Source: Clostridium sp. AM58-1XD (lineage in GTDB: Bacteria > Bacillota > Clostridia > Lachnospirales > Lachnospiraceae). From it: DNA of 64,000 nt. Positions 7,086-16,255 of the stretch are shown here, in pieces. The first letter of the stretch is position 1. Each line of letters opens with the position of its first letter. The notes beneath the pieces were generated by a model that was not told the DNA's origin, ran no database searches, and saw only the letters and a list, made by a program, of their open reading frames with translations. A program made the translations under genes and the position numbers. The DNA is taken from assembly GCF_003464085.1 (NCBI RefSeq), contig NZ_QSDR01000001.1, positions 155,615-219,614 on the forward strand. Direction: 5' to 3'.

Positions 7086-9203
7086 ATGTACAAGAGTTTT
7101 TCAATGGAGCTTGCAGGCAGAACACTGACCGTAGATATAGGCAGAGTGGCAGCGCAGGCGAACGGCGCAGCATTTATGCACTATGGTGACACGGTCGTTT
7201 TATCTACGGCAACAGCTTCCGACAAGCCGAGAGAGGGAATTGACTTTTTCCCGTTAAGCGTAGAGTATGAAGAAAAATTATACGCAGTAGGCAAGATTCC
7301 AGGCGGTTTTAACAAGAGAGAGGGAAAGGCTTCCGAAAATGCAATCCTGACATCCCGCGTAATCGACCGTCCGATGAGACCGTTGTTCCCAAAGGACTAC
7401 AGAAATGATGTTACGCTGAATAACCTGGTAATGAGTGTAGACCCGGAATGCAGTCCGGAACTGACAGCCATGCTCGGTTCTGCAATTGCAACCTGTATTT
7501 CCGATATCCCATTCGACGGCCCGTGTGCAACCACACAGGTTGGCCTGATTGACGGAGCATTCATCATTAATCCGACGGCAGCACAGAAGCAGGTATCTGA
7601 TATGGCGCTGACGGTGGCCTCTACAAGAGAAAAGGTCATCATGATTGAAGCCGGAGCGAATGAAGTAGCAGAAGACATTATGATCGAAGCTATTTTCAAG
7701 GCTCATGAAGTTAATCAGGAAATTATCCGTTTCATCGACGGTATCGTCGCTGAATTCGGTAAAGAGAAACACACATATGAAAGCTGTGCCGTACCGGAAG
7801 AGCTTTTTGCAGCGATTAAGGAAATCGTTACTCCGGAGGAGATGGAAGCAGCTGTATTTACCGATGACAAGCAGACGAGAGAGGGAAACATCTCGGCGAT
7901 TACAGATAAACTGGAAGAAGCGTTTGCTGACAACGAAGAATGGCTTCCTCTGATCGGCGAAGCGATTTATCAGTATCAGAAGAAGACGGTCCGCAAGATG
8001 ATTTTAAAGGATCACAAGCGTCCTGACGGACGTGGAATTACGGAAATCCGCCGTCTTGCAGCAGAAATCGATCTGCTGCCGAGAGTACACGGTTCCGGTA
8101 TGTTCACGAGAGGTCAGACACAGATTCTCAATATCTGTACGCTGGCTCCTTTATCCGAGTGTCAGAAGCTGGACGGACTCGATGAGAACGAGACATCCAA
8201 GAGATATATGCATCACTACAACTTCCCGTCCTACTCCGTAGGCGAGACCAAGCCGTCCAGAGGACCGGGACGCCGTGAAATCGGTCATGGCGCTCTTGCA
8301 GAGAGAGCCCTTCTTCCTGTGCTTCCAAGCGTGGAAGAGTTCCCATATGCAATCCGTACGGTATCCGAGACGATGGAATCCAACGGTTCCACATCCCAGG
8401 CCAGCATCTGTGCGTCCACACTGTCTCTCATGGCGGCAGGCGTTCCGATTAAGACACCTGTAGCCGGTATTTCCTGCGGTCTTGTAACAGGCGACACAGA
8501 CGACGACTATATCGTACTCACCGACATCCAGGGCCTGGAAGACTTCTTCGGCGATATGGATTTCAAGGTGGGCGGTACTCACAAGGGAATTACTGCGATC
8601 CAGATGGATATTAAGATTCACGGCCTTACGAGACCGATTATTGAAGAGGCGATTGCCAAGACGAGAGAAGCAAGGCTTCACATTATCGACGATGTCATGA
8701 TGCCGGTAATTGCGGAACCACGTAAGGAACTGAGCAAGTATGCGCCGAAGATCGTGCAGATCATGATCGACCCTACAAAGATCGGCGATGTAGTAGGCAA
8801 GCAGGGTAAGGTAATCAATAAGATCATCGACGAAACAGGCGTGAAGATCGATATCACCGATGACGGTGCGGTAAGCGTTTGTGGAACCGATCAGGCGATG
8901 ATCGACAAGGCACTGGGAATTATCCGGAATATCGTTACAGAACTGGAAGCAGGAATGGTAATGACCGGAAAAGTTGTGCGTATCATGAATTTCGGCGCAT
9001 TTGTTGAACTGGCACCGAACAAGGACGGCATGGTTCACATTTCCAAGCTTTCTGAAAAGAGAGTCGGAAAAGTGGAAGACGTCGTAAATATCGGCGACGA
9101 AGTAACGGTAAAAGTGATCGAAGTAGACCGCATGGGCAGAATCAATCTGAGCATGAAGCCGTCCGATCTGGAACCGAAAGCTGAAAAAGAAGAGACGAAG
9201 TAA
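7086..9203 (+). CDS. pnp: Polyribonucleotide nucleotidyltransferase (PNPase)
   Basis: 3'-5' phosphorolytic exoribonuclease of RNA turnover. The 705-aa product has the full domain order: first RNase PH domain (residues about 10-230), an all-helical linker, a catalytic second RNase PH domain (SMDFKVGGTHKGITAIQMDIK is the active-site region, here in the form GDMDFKVGGTHKG), a KH domain with the GKQGKVINKI GxxG loop (about residue 570) and a C-terminal S1 domain (GMVMTGKVVRIMNFGAFVEL). The start has a good AAGGAG site. It lies downstream of rpsO with a 197-base structured spacer, where PNPase-sensitive autoregulation is known in other bacteria. No frame break, unlike many neighbours. Confidence 0.98.
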   Translation: MYKSFSMELAGRTLTVDIGRVAAQANGAAFMHYGDTVVLSTATASDKPREGIDFFPLSVEYEEKLYAVGKIPGGFNKREGKASENAILTSRVIDRPMRPLFPKDYRNDVTLNNLVMSVDPECSPELTAMLGSAIATCISDIPFDGPCATTQVGLIDGAFIINPTAAQKQVSDMALTVASTREKVIMIEAGANEVAEDIMIEAIFKAHEVNQEIIRFIDGIVAEFGKEKHTYESCAVPEELFAAIKEIVTPEEMEAAVFTDDKQTREGNISAITDKLEEAFADNEEWLPLIGEAIYQYQKKTVRKMILKDHKRPDGRGITEIRRLAAEIDLLPRVHGSGMFTRGQTQILNICTLAPLSECQKLDGLDENETSKRYMHHYNFPSYSVGETKPSRGPGRREIGHGALAERALLPVLPSVEEFPYAIRTVSETMESNGSTSQASICASTLSLMAAGVPIKTPVAGISCGLVTGDTDDDYIVLTDIQGLEDFFGDMDFKVGGTHKGITAIQMDIKIHGLTRPIIEEAIAKTREARLHIIDDVMMPVIAEPRKELSKYAPKIVQIMIDPTKIGDVVGKQGKVINKIIDETGVKIDITDDGAVSVCGTDQAMIDKALGIIRNIVTELEAGMVMTGKVVRIMNFGAFVELAPNKDGMVHISKLSEKRVGKVEDVVNIGDEVTVKVIEVDRMGRINLSMKPSDLEPKAEKEETK

Positions 9204-9214
9204 ACGATCATAGA

Positions 9215-9256
9215 AAAGCCTGTACATTGCGGTCGATTCCGCAGCGTGCAGGCTTT
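9215..9256 (+). terminator. Stem-loop after pnp
   Basis: An imperfect long hairpin: AAAGCCTGTACATTGCGG pairs with CCGCAGCGTGCAGGCTTT 12 bases after the pnp stop. No U-run follows, so it may stabilise the mRNA end or act as a Rho-type or weak intrinsic terminator. Confidence 0.55.
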
Positions 9257-9416
9257 CCGTGTTCTCTGAGAAAGGAAAAACCTTTCCGGACGTATGGTAT
9301 GATCCCGCCTTTCAGAGCTCTTTTTACCGAAACAGGAAAATGTAATAAAAGTGTAATGTTTTTTTTCGGTAAAATGTGGTAAGGTATATATCGTAGAAAG
9401 AAATGAGGAGGCAGCT

Positions 9417-10547
9417 ATGAAGCATTACAGACTGACCGGAATTCTGGCATTGAGCATGGGACTATCCTGCCTGATGCCTGCAGTTTCCCTGGCAGAGGGG
9501 CCCGGCGATCTGATCGGACAGCAGGAAGGGACGGAAGTAAGCCAGGAAAGTGAGCAGCCGAAAGACCCCAATGACATTTCTCTGAAGGAATCATCGAACC
9601 CGATCGTAAAGGTTGCAGGCAAATACTCCTATGAGCAGATGGCAGGCGATATCAGCAGACTGCAGAGCAGGTACGGCGGCAGAATGAGGGTCGGCAGCTT
9701 TGGAACATCTCTGGACGGAAGAGCGCTTTATGAGATTACAATCGGCAATCCGGGCGCATCAAAACACGTTATGATCCAGGCCGGTATCCACGGAAGAGAA
9801 CACATGACTCCTCTTCTCGTGATGAAGCAGCTGGAAACAGCGCTGGAATTCTGGGATACGGCCAACTATGAAGGCCAGCCGATTTCATCCATGCTGGATC
9901 AGGTTCAGGTGCATTTTCTGCCTATGGTGAATCCTGACGGAGTGTCTGTGAGCCAGCAGGGACTTATGGGGCTCCATTCTTATGATCTTCAGCAGATCAT
10001 TAAGGAGGGCCATGGAAAAGACATGGAAGAATCGAGGACGGCAACACCGTTTGAACTATATCTCCCGTATTGTAAGGGCAATGGGCGGGGCGTCGACTTA
10101 AATGTCAATTTCCCGGCGAAATGGGAACAGATTACGACGTCTCCCGGACACGCTTCTTACACGGGGTATAAGGGAGAAAAGCCTGGTTCGGAGCCGGAGA
10201 GCGCCGGACTGATGAAACTGGCAGACAGCAGAAGCTGGTCCGCTTCGGTAAGCTACCATTCCAGAGGTGAAGTGATTTACTGGGATTTTGACGGCAATAA
10301 GGTAAAGGAACAGTCCAGAGAGCTGGCTAAAGTCTTTGCAGAGCAGACGGGATATCAGATTCTGGGCGCGAACGGCAAGGGCGGATTTAAAGACTGGATG
10401 CAGATTAAAGAGAATCCGGTGCCGAGTATTACGGTAGAGACCGGAACAGCAGAATGTCCGATGCCTGTTTCCGAATGGCCGAGAGTGTGGTCGAAAAACA
10501 GGAGTGGATGGGCTGCGGCCCTCTACTATGCGTGGACGCACGGATGA
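9417..10547 (+). CDS. Secreted M14-family metallocarboxypeptidase
   Basis: Zinc carboxypeptidase, probably exported and acting on peptidoglycan peptides or proteins. The first 26 residues form a signal peptide (hydrophobic core ILALSMGLSCLMPAVSLA). Catalytic features follow in order: zinc ligands in AGIHGREH, the MVNPDGV motif, the substrate-binding Arg/Asn region GVDLNVNFPAKW, a third zinc ligand in SYHSRGEVIYW, and the catalytic Glu in TVETGTAECP. The N-terminal KYSYEQMAGDISRLQSRYGG matches the usual M14 entry. The 376-aa length is normal. It lies 10 bases ahead of an ABC ATPase gene but is probably functionally separate. Confidence 0.9.
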   Translation: MKHYRLTGILALSMGLSCLMPAVSLAEGPGDLIGQQEGTEVSQESEQPKDPNDISLKESSNPIVKVAGKYSYEQMAGDISRLQSRYGGRMRVGSFGTSLDGRALYEITIGNPGASKHVMIQAGIHGREHMTPLLVMKQLETALEFWDTANYEGQPISSMLDQVQVHFLPMVNPDGVSVSQQGLMGLHSYDLQQIIKEGHGKDMEESRTATPFELYLPYCKGNGRGVDLNVNFPAKWEQITTSPGHASYTGYKGEKPGSEPESAGLMKLADSRSWSASVSYHSRGEVIYWDFDGNKVKEQSRELAKVFAEQTGYQILGANGKGGFKDWMQIKENPVPSITVETGTAECPMPVSEWPRVWSKNRSGWAAALYYAWTHG

Positions 10548-10557
10548 GGGATATTGT

Positions 10558-11229
10558 ATGGTAGAAGCAGCTGGAATTCATAAAAGGTACAAAAATAAAG
10601 AAGTGCTGCAGGATATTTCTTTCCAGGCAGAAGCAGGAGAATGTGTTGGAATTGTAGGGGAGAACGGCTGCGGCAAGACGACGCTGCTGTCCATTCTGGC
10701 AGGAACGCTGAAGGCAGACGGCGGAAGCCTTACGTATTTCGGGCAAAGCGCGTTGGGAAGCAGGAAGGTGATAAAGGAACATGTTGCCTACGTGCCTCAG
10801 GAAAATCCTTTAATGGAAGAACTTTCCGTAAGGGATAATCTCCTTTTGTGGTATCAGGGAGACCGGGCGCGCCTGAGCCGGGATTTAAAGGATGGGCCGG
10901 CCGCCATCCTGGGCCTGTCAGGCCATGAGAAAGAGACGGCCGGAAAGCTTTCAGGCGGAATGAAGAAGCGGCTTTCCATTGCCTGTGCCCTGGCGGATCA
11001 TGGCAGAATACTGATCATGGATGAACCGGGAGCTGCTCTGGATCTGCTGTGCAAGGAGGTAATCCGAACATATCTTGATAAGTACAGGAGTGAGGGGGGA
11101 ATCGTTGTGCTGACCTCCCACGATTTGATGGAAATTAAGATGTGCAGCCGAATTTACGTCATGAAAGGCGGAACTTTAAAGGAACTGGAACAGGGCTTTC
11201 CCGTAGAGCGCCTGTCCGAGAGACTGTAG
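10558..11229 (+). CDS. ABC exporter ATP-binding protein
   Basis: Cytoplasmic ATPase of an ABC-2 type exporter, 223 aa. Walker A is GENGCGKTT, the Q-loop is YVPQENPLM, the signature is LSGGMKKRL, Walker B is ILIMDEPGAALD, and the H-loop is TSHD. ATG 10558 was chosen because the longer frame lies inside the upstream peptidase gene and the body begins with the normal MVEAAGIHKRYKNKEVL. It forms a unit with the two permease-like genes at 13126 and 14324, with a zinc-ribbon membrane protein between. Substrate unknown. Confidence 0.9.
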   Translation: MVEAAGIHKRYKNKEVLQDISFQAEAGECVGIVGENGCGKTTLLSILAGTLKADGGSLTYFGQSALGSRKVIKEHVAYVPQENPLMEELSVRDNLLLWYQGDRARLSRDLKDGPAAILGLSGHEKETAGKLSGGMKKRLSIACALADHGRILIMDEPGAALDLLCKEVIRTYLDKYRSEGGIVVLTSHDLMEIKMCSRIYVMKGGTLKELEQGFPVERLSERL

Positions 11230-11248
11230 GAAATGAGGAGGAAAAATT

Positions 11249-13084
11249 ATGAAATGCCCGTTTTGTAACGAAGAAGTGGATGATCAGGCAGTAACATGCC
11301 CTGTGTGCGGAAAAGAACTGACACAGCAGCCGGCAGAAGAGCAGAAAGAAGGCGGTGAACCGTCAGCAGATACAGAGGCAGCAGAAGCGCCGGCAGAGCC
11401 TGTAGTAGAGGATGAAGGGAAAGAGCCGGTTGATACGGCACCAAAAGCGGCTCCTGTTCAGCCGGAACCGGCGGCAGAATTACTGGCAGCACCTAAGAAA
11501 AAATCAGGAAAGCTGGTCATAGGCGGCGCTGTCATCGCAGCAGTAGCGGCAGTCGGTGTGTTCGGCGCTGTGAAAATGATGGAAAAAGATCCAAAAGATG
11601 TGGTGATCGACGCGTTTAAGAGCGTTTATTCCAAAGATATCACATATCCTTCCGAAGAAGTATTCGGATGGTCGGAAATTTCCAAGAACTCTATGGAAAA
11701 GAACATGGAAGGCGGATTCAGCCTGACATTTGATGAGAGCAGCAATCCACAGGTGAATGTATTTGCAGGATCAGGATTTTCAACTGTTAGCAAGTCTAAT
11801 GTGGAAGATAAAAAGGTTTATGCACAAATCGGCACCCAGCTCGCGAATATGGACCTCCTTTCCTTCGATATTTACCTGGATCAGAAGGAAATGATGATGT
11901 CAATTCCGGAGCTGAGCAGCAAGGTATTCGTTCTGAATTATGCGGATGACCTGGAGGGCCAGATTCAGAATTCTCCTTATGCAGGACAGATATTCCAGCA
12001 GAGCGGAATTGAGCCGTCTGCGATTTCCGACTATTTTAATTACATATGGTCCTTCTATGACAAGGGAGAGGAACGTCCGTTTAACCTGGAAGCACTTTGG
12101 GAACGCTATAAAGAGGGAAGCGCCGCAATCAATGATTTTAAGGCGGCTATGACTGTAGAAAAGGCGGACGCAGCAACATTCACCGTTGACGGAGCAGAAA
12201 CAAAATGCAAGGGCTACGATGTAGTGATCTCTCAGGAAGCGATGATTAATTTCGTAAAGACGACATCCAAGTTCTTTATGGAGGACGAAACGCTTAAAAA
12301 GGACGTACTGGAATATATTGGACAGATCGTAAGCCTGAGCGGCGGAGCAAGTTTCGACGAAATGTCGCCGGAAGAAATTCAGGAAAAGGCATGGGAAACG
12401 GTACAGGAATATGCCGATAAGGCTATTGCTGCTATGGAGGATTCCGTAGAAGATATCAATATGACCGTTTATGTGGATAAAAAAGGACGTCTTGCAGCAT
12501 TTAACGCGAAGACAAATTTGAATATGGAAGACGGCGCAATCGAACTGGCACTGGACGTTCAGCTGAAGGGCGGAAGCTATATTACACAGAATGCGGACGT
12601 TAAGCTGGATGTGACGGGCAGCGACGGTACGATTACCATCTCTGCTTTGAAAGAAGGCGTCTATGATAAAGAGCAGCTGACCAGCAGCTCAGTCGTAAAG
12701 ATCGAAAGCGACGGAGAGGTAGTAACCGGAAGCTGTGATGCAGAATACAGCATCGGAACAGGCGATTATACAGTGAAGATTGCCGGAGGAAACGGTACGG
12801 AAAATGGCGACCTGACAATCCAGGGTACGATTTCCAACCTGAAGAAAGGGGAATCCATTTCTATCGCCATGGATACAATCGGCGTGAACTGGAACGGCGA
12901 GCAGCTGGCTGTCCTTTCCGGAGAATATTACTTAAAGCCTCTGGAAGGAGAAGTGACGATTCCGGAAGGCGAACAGTTGGATGTGCTGGCAGCTACGGTA
13001 GAGGAATGGGACACAGTAGGCCAGGAGATAAATAATAATCTCCAGGGGCTTATAACCATGTTCTTTGGACTGATGATGCAGTAA
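11249..13084 (+). CDS. Zinc-ribbon membrane-anchored protein of unknown function
   Basis: 611 aa. The N-terminus is a zinc ribbon (CPFCNEEVDDQAVTCPVCGK; Cys 3, 6, 16, 19), followed by a Glu/Ala/Pro-rich linker, a single membrane helix (about residues 90-110, LVIGGAVIAAVAAVGVFGAV) and a large extracellular region of about 500 residues. The outer region has repeated beta-rich segments (for example KLDVTGSDGTITIS and KIESDGEVVTGSC) and resembles lipoprotein-like domains in Clostridia, but I do not recognise a defined family. It lies inside the ABC exporter gene set, with a good GAGGAG site 8 bases before ATG. A regulatory or substrate-handling role for the exporter is possible but is only an inference. 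Confidence 0.7.
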   Translation: MKCPFCNEEVDDQAVTCPVCGKELTQQPAEEQKEGGEPSADTEAAEAPAEPVVEDEGKEPVDTAPKAAPVQPEPAAELLAAPKKKSGKLVIGGAVIAAVAAVGVFGAVKMMEKDPKDVVIDAFKSVYSKDITYPSEEVFGWSEISKNSMEKNMEGGFSLTFDESSNPQVNVFAGSGFSTVSKSNVEDKKVYAQIGTQLANMDLLSFDIYLDQKEMMMSIPELSSKVFVLNYADDLEGQIQNSPYAGQIFQQSGIEPSAISDYFNYIWSFYDKGEERPFNLEALWERYKEGSAAINDFKAAMTVEKADAATFTVDGAETKCKGYDVVISQEAMINFVKTTSKFFMEDETLKKDVLEYIGQIVSLSGGASFDEMSPEEIQEKAWETVQEYADKAIAAMEDSVEDINMTVYVDKKGRLAAFNAKTNLNMEDGAIELALDVQLKGGSYITQNADVKLDVTGSDGTITISALKEGVYDKEQLTSSSVVKIESDGEVVTGSCDAEYSIGTGDYTVKIAGGNGTENGDLTIQGTISNLKKGESISIAMDTIGVNWNGEQLAVLSGEYYLKPLEGEVTIPEGEQLDVLAATVEEWDTVGQEINNNLQGLITMFFGLMMQ

Positions 13085-13125
13085 AGAATTTATACCTCGG
13101 ATAAAATGAGGCAAAGGGGAAAATT

Positions 13126-14331
13126 ATGATTGCAGCGTTCACTTATTGCAGAATGGAATTTAAGCGGGCGTGCAGGATTTTTCCGGTTTTTATGACAGGA
13201 GCAATTGTGCTGGCAGCTTTGCTGGGCACAATTGCTCTTTTGGCTGGAAAGGTCCTTTACGGCGAGGCAGCTGTAGGGAGAGTGCAGACTGGAGTGGTGC
13301 TTCCGGAAAATGATGCAATCGCCAGACAGGCGATGACGATGCTCAGCTCTATGGACAGCGTGGAAAGCATCTGCGATTTCCAGTATCTCGATGAAGAAAC
13401 GGGAAGGAGCATGCTGGAGAGCGGACAGCTGTCGGCACTTCTGATTGTGCCGAACGACTTCGTCCAAAGTATTATGAACGGCACAAACCGCCAGGTCACG
13501 GTGGTGCTGCCGGAAAATCCGGGGATCGAAGCAAAAGTGCTGAGGGAGATCACCGAGGCCGGAACAAGGACGCTGAAAACGGCCCAGGCTGCTATTTACG
13601 CAGCTGACGAGTGGCTGACCGTATCGGGAAAACAGGATATGATCAAGCAGACAGAAGGGGATTTAAACCGCCTGTATTTAAAATATGCGCTGGACCGGGA
13701 GATCTATTTTAAGGGACATATGATTTCAGCGGCAGGAGATCTGACGACAGCTGAACATTTTGTAATCTGCGGTATCATCATGTTTCTGATTCTGGGAGGA
13801 ATTCCGATTTCCGGATTTTTTGGAAGAGGCCGGGCGGTTTTCTATAAAAAACTTAAAATTATGGGAATTGGAGACGGTATTTCTGTGGCGGCCGAAGTGC
13901 TGGCAGTTACTTGTATGTACGCTGCCGCCCTTTTCATTCTGGCAGCGGCGGCCGGAACGGTGTATCCCAAGCTGTGGGAACTGGCCGGCCGGGCCGGTCT
14001 GGGCGGTGCAGCCGGAACCTTTTTCATCGTGATGGCAGGGGCTGCCATGGTTGTTGCCGTATACGAGCTGTGCGGAAGCAGAATGGCTGGAATGATGGCA
14101 GTTTTCTGGGGAGGAATTGTGATGATGTTCCTGTCCGGAGGAATTATACCGTCTGCTTTTCTGCCGGAGGCACTGCGCGGGGCCGGGGCGTGGATGCCGG
14201 CTTCGCTTATGATCAAAGCCATGGAAAAAACAGCTTTTTCAGGATGGGATTTTGCAGAGGCCGCAAAGATGGCAGCGATTGTGCTGGTTTCATCAGGAGC
14301 GGCAGTTCTGGGAAGGAGGAGCCATGGGTGA
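13126..14331 (+). CDS. ABC-2 type transporter permease
   Basis: 401-aa integral membrane protein. An N-terminal helix (about residues 20-42) is followed by an extracytoplasmic domain of about 170 residues, then a cluster of five or six helices from about residue 205 to the end (ICGIIMFLILGGIPISGFF, VAAEVLAVTCMYAAALFILAAAAG and others). This is the ABC-2/YhgE-like layout: one helix, large outer loop, membrane bundle. It overlaps the next permease by 8 bases and shares its unit with the ATPase at 10558. Substrate unknown; peptides, antibiotics or lipids are usual for the family. Confidence 0.8.
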   Translation: MIAAFTYCRMEFKRACRIFPVFMTGAIVLAALLGTIALLAGKVLYGEAAVGRVQTGVVLPENDAIARQAMTMLSSMDSVESICDFQYLDEETGRSMLESGQLSALLIVPNDFVQSIMNGTNRQVTVVLPENPGIEAKVLREITEAGTRTLKTAQAAIYAADEWLTVSGKQDMIKQTEGDLNRLYLKYALDREIYFKGHMISAAGDLTTAEHFVICGIIMFLILGGIPISGFFGRGRAVFYKKLKIMGIGDGISVAAEVLAVTCMYAAALFILAAAAGTVYPKLWELAGRAGLGGAAGTFFIVMAGAAMVVAVYELCGSRMAGMMAVFWGGIVMMFLSGGIIPSAFLPEALRGAGAWMPASLMIKAMEKTAFSGWDFAEAAKMAAIVLVSSGAAVLGRRSHG

Positions 14332-15361
14332 CGGCATTGTATGGTTTGTCCTGTCTTGTAAAAGACAAATGAAAAAAATAGCCTTTCTCGTTGTGCTTCT
14401 CTGCATCCCCTTTCTCCTGGCCGGTGTATCACGGATGGGAAATAAGGGTGGCGGCGGAATCTCCATCGCTTTATATGCCGGCGGAGAGCTGGAACGTGAT
14501 GTGGCAGAAGCGCTTGTGGAACTTCCGGGAGCCTTTTCGTTCTACATTTGTGAAACGGCGGAAGAGGTGAAACATGATGTGGAAACAGGAAAGGCTGAGT
14601 GCGGCTACGTATTTCCTGCTGACTTACGAGAAAAGCTCCATAAGGGCAAATACAGGCGTTCAATCGACATGTGGTCGTCGCCGGCCACCGTTTTGGATTC
14701 CATGGCGGAAGAGGTGGTATTTTCCGTCCTGATGGAAACGTATGGTCCGGAGATACTGGATGATTACGCCAGGGAGAAGTCATGGGATGAAGAGAGGATA
14801 CAGGAGCTTTTTCAGAAATACGTTACGAATGGAAGCACGTTTTCCTTTAGATATGAGTCGGAAGGAAGCAAAGAAGCAGAGGAAAACAGCCTGAGCATGA
14901 CTTTTCCCGCAAGGGGGATCGGAGCCGTATTTCTGTTTATAACAGGAATTTTTGCCGTATCCTCTATGGCGGAAGATGAGAAGAAAGGATTATTTCTCTG
15001 CATCCCCTACGGAAAAAAATGGTGGTATACGTTTCTGGGCACGATGGCGCCTGTAGCTTTGGGAGCCGTATCCGTCCTGATTTCCCTCTATCTGACAGGC
15101 GCTGCTCTGACAGGTGTTTCAGGATTCGTAAAGGAGACTGGTGCGATGGCTGTTTATACGGCGGCAATTGCGGCATTTGCCTGTCTGCTGAAACGCCTGG
15201 CAGGGCGGGGAGAAATTCTTGCCGGCACCGTACCGTTTTTTATGATCGGCAGCCTGGCTCTCTGTCCTGTATTTATCGATGCAGGGGCATGGATTCCGCA
15301 GCTTGGTCTGCTGGGACGGGCATTTCTGCCTTACTATTATCTTTCCTTCTTCATGCCATAG
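14324..15361 (+). CDS. Second ABC-2 type permease-like protein
   Basis: 345-aa membrane protein with the same plan as its upstream neighbour: an N-terminal helix (KKIAFLVVLLCIPFLLAGV), an outer domain with ALYAGGELERDVAEAL and VETGKAECGYVFPADL (typical of ABC-2 outer loops), then a bundle of helices from about residue 205. The start at 14324 has AGGAGG seven bases upstream and overlaps the previous gene by 8 bases, so the two are coupled and probably form a heterodimer. The C-terminus ends in a hydrophobic segment (LPYYYLSFFMP). No ATPase motifs. Confidence 0.75.
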   Translation: MGDGIVWFVLSCKRQMKKIAFLVVLLCIPFLLAGVSRMGNKGGGGISIALYAGGELERDVAEALVELPGAFSFYICETAEEVKHDVETGKAECGYVFPADLREKLHKGKYRRSIDMWSSPATVLDSMAEEVVFSVLMETYGPEILDDYAREKSWDEERIQELFQKYVTNGSTFSFRYESEGSKEAEENSLSMTFPARGIGAVFLFITGIFAVSSMAEDEKKGLFLCIPYGKKWWYTFLGTMAPVALGAVSVLISLYLTGAALTGVSGFVKETGAMAVYTAAIAAFACLLKRLAGRGEILAGTVPFFMIGSLALCPVFIDAGAWIPQLGLLGRAFLPYYYLSFFMP

Positions 15362-15382
15362 CGGAGTCTGTCCGCGCACTCC

Positions 15383-15411
15383 TTGAAGCGCAGAGACGAA
15401 TGTGGTACAAT
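15383..15411 (+). promoter_or_regulatory. Sigma-A promoter for the HAD gene
   Basis: TTGAAG at 15383-15388, a 17-base spacer and TACAAT at 15406-15411, placed 70 bases before the start of the HAD-family gene. Confidence 0.6.
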
Positions 15412-15481
15412 CGGCAGTGTAAGATTTGCGGAAGCGGTCAGTTGTGAGACATGAAAGAATGAAAGAGGACAGGAATTTGTT

Positions 15482-16255
15482 ATGAAAGTATTAGCCAGTG
15501 ATTACGATGGTACGTTTTATACGGATATGGAACAGACGGCGAGAAACATAGAGGCGGTTAAGAGATGGCGGGCGGCCGGAAACCGCTTTGGCATTGTGAC
15601 AGGCAGGGCTTTGGAAATTATACGGCAGCCTGTAGAAGAACTGGAAATTCCCTGTGATTTTCTGATCTGTGCAAGCGGAGCCGTGATCTGCAGCAGGGAC
15701 GGCCAGCTGCTTTCGGCCCATCCGATGGACAGAGGAGCGGCGGAAAAGATCATGGGGGAACCGGCGGTGCGCACGGCGATCCAGTACACATATATGTCTT
15801 CTGAATGCTGCACGTGCCTGAAAGACGGCTATGAATGGGAGAATAGAAAGAAATACAGAATAAAACGAATTACCGTCAAAGAGGGAGAAGCTCTCGACCC
15901 GCTGTACCAGATGAGTACGCGTCACCTTTCCGAAGCAGAGGCGGCGGCCTGCGCAGAAGCTGTGAACAGCCGGCTGGGCCATATGGTGCGGGCTCATCTG
16001 AATGTAGACTGTGTGGATATCACCGCAGCAGGTATTGATAAAAGCGCCGGCATCCGTGAATATGGAAGTCTGTGCAGTGTGGATACGAATGGCATCCTGG
16101 TCATTGGAGACGGAGCAAATGATCTGCCGATGATCAGAGAATTTTCCGGCTTTGCAGTGGAAAATGCATGCGAAGCGGTGAAAATGGCGGCGTCACGGAT
16201 TTACGGAAGTGTGGAAGAACTGATCGACGAACAGCTGAAATTCATCGTCGGTTAG
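15482..16255 (+). CDS. HAD superfamily hydrolase, Cof type
   Basis: Cytoplasmic phosphatase, probably of sugar phosphates or cofactors. 257 aa with the HAD motifs in order: DYDGTFY (motif I; nucleophile Asp8 and acid/base Asp10), VTGR (motif II region, Thr near residue 40), a Lys in motif III (GIDKSAGI) and GDGANDLPMI (motif IV). Length and the large C2-type cap suit the Cof subfamily. Its last 63 bases overlap the 3' end of the PfkB gene on the other strand. Substrate cannot be told from sequence. Confidence 0.88.
   Translation: MKVLASDYDGTFYTDMEQTARNIEAVKRWRAAGNRFGIVTGRALEIIRQPVEELEIPCDFLICASGAVICSRDGQLLSAHPMDRGAAEKIMGEPAVRTAIQYTYMSSECCTCLKDGYEWENRKKYRIKRITVKEGEALDPLYQMSTRHLSEAEAAACAEAVNSRLGHMVRAHLNVDCVDITAAGIDKSAGIREYGSLCSVDTNGILVIGDGANDLPMIREFSGFAVENACEAVKMAASRIYGSVEELIDEQLKFIVG

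Noticed and set aside
8151..9227. Long minus-strand open frame opposite pnp
   Set aside because: It is a codon-bias shadow of the conserved PNPase gene, with no ribosome-binding site or recognisable protein.
13842..14783. Minus-strand open frame opposite the ABC permeases
   Set aside because: Pro/Arg/His-rich composition and no start signal; an antisense shadow of two membrane-protein genes.
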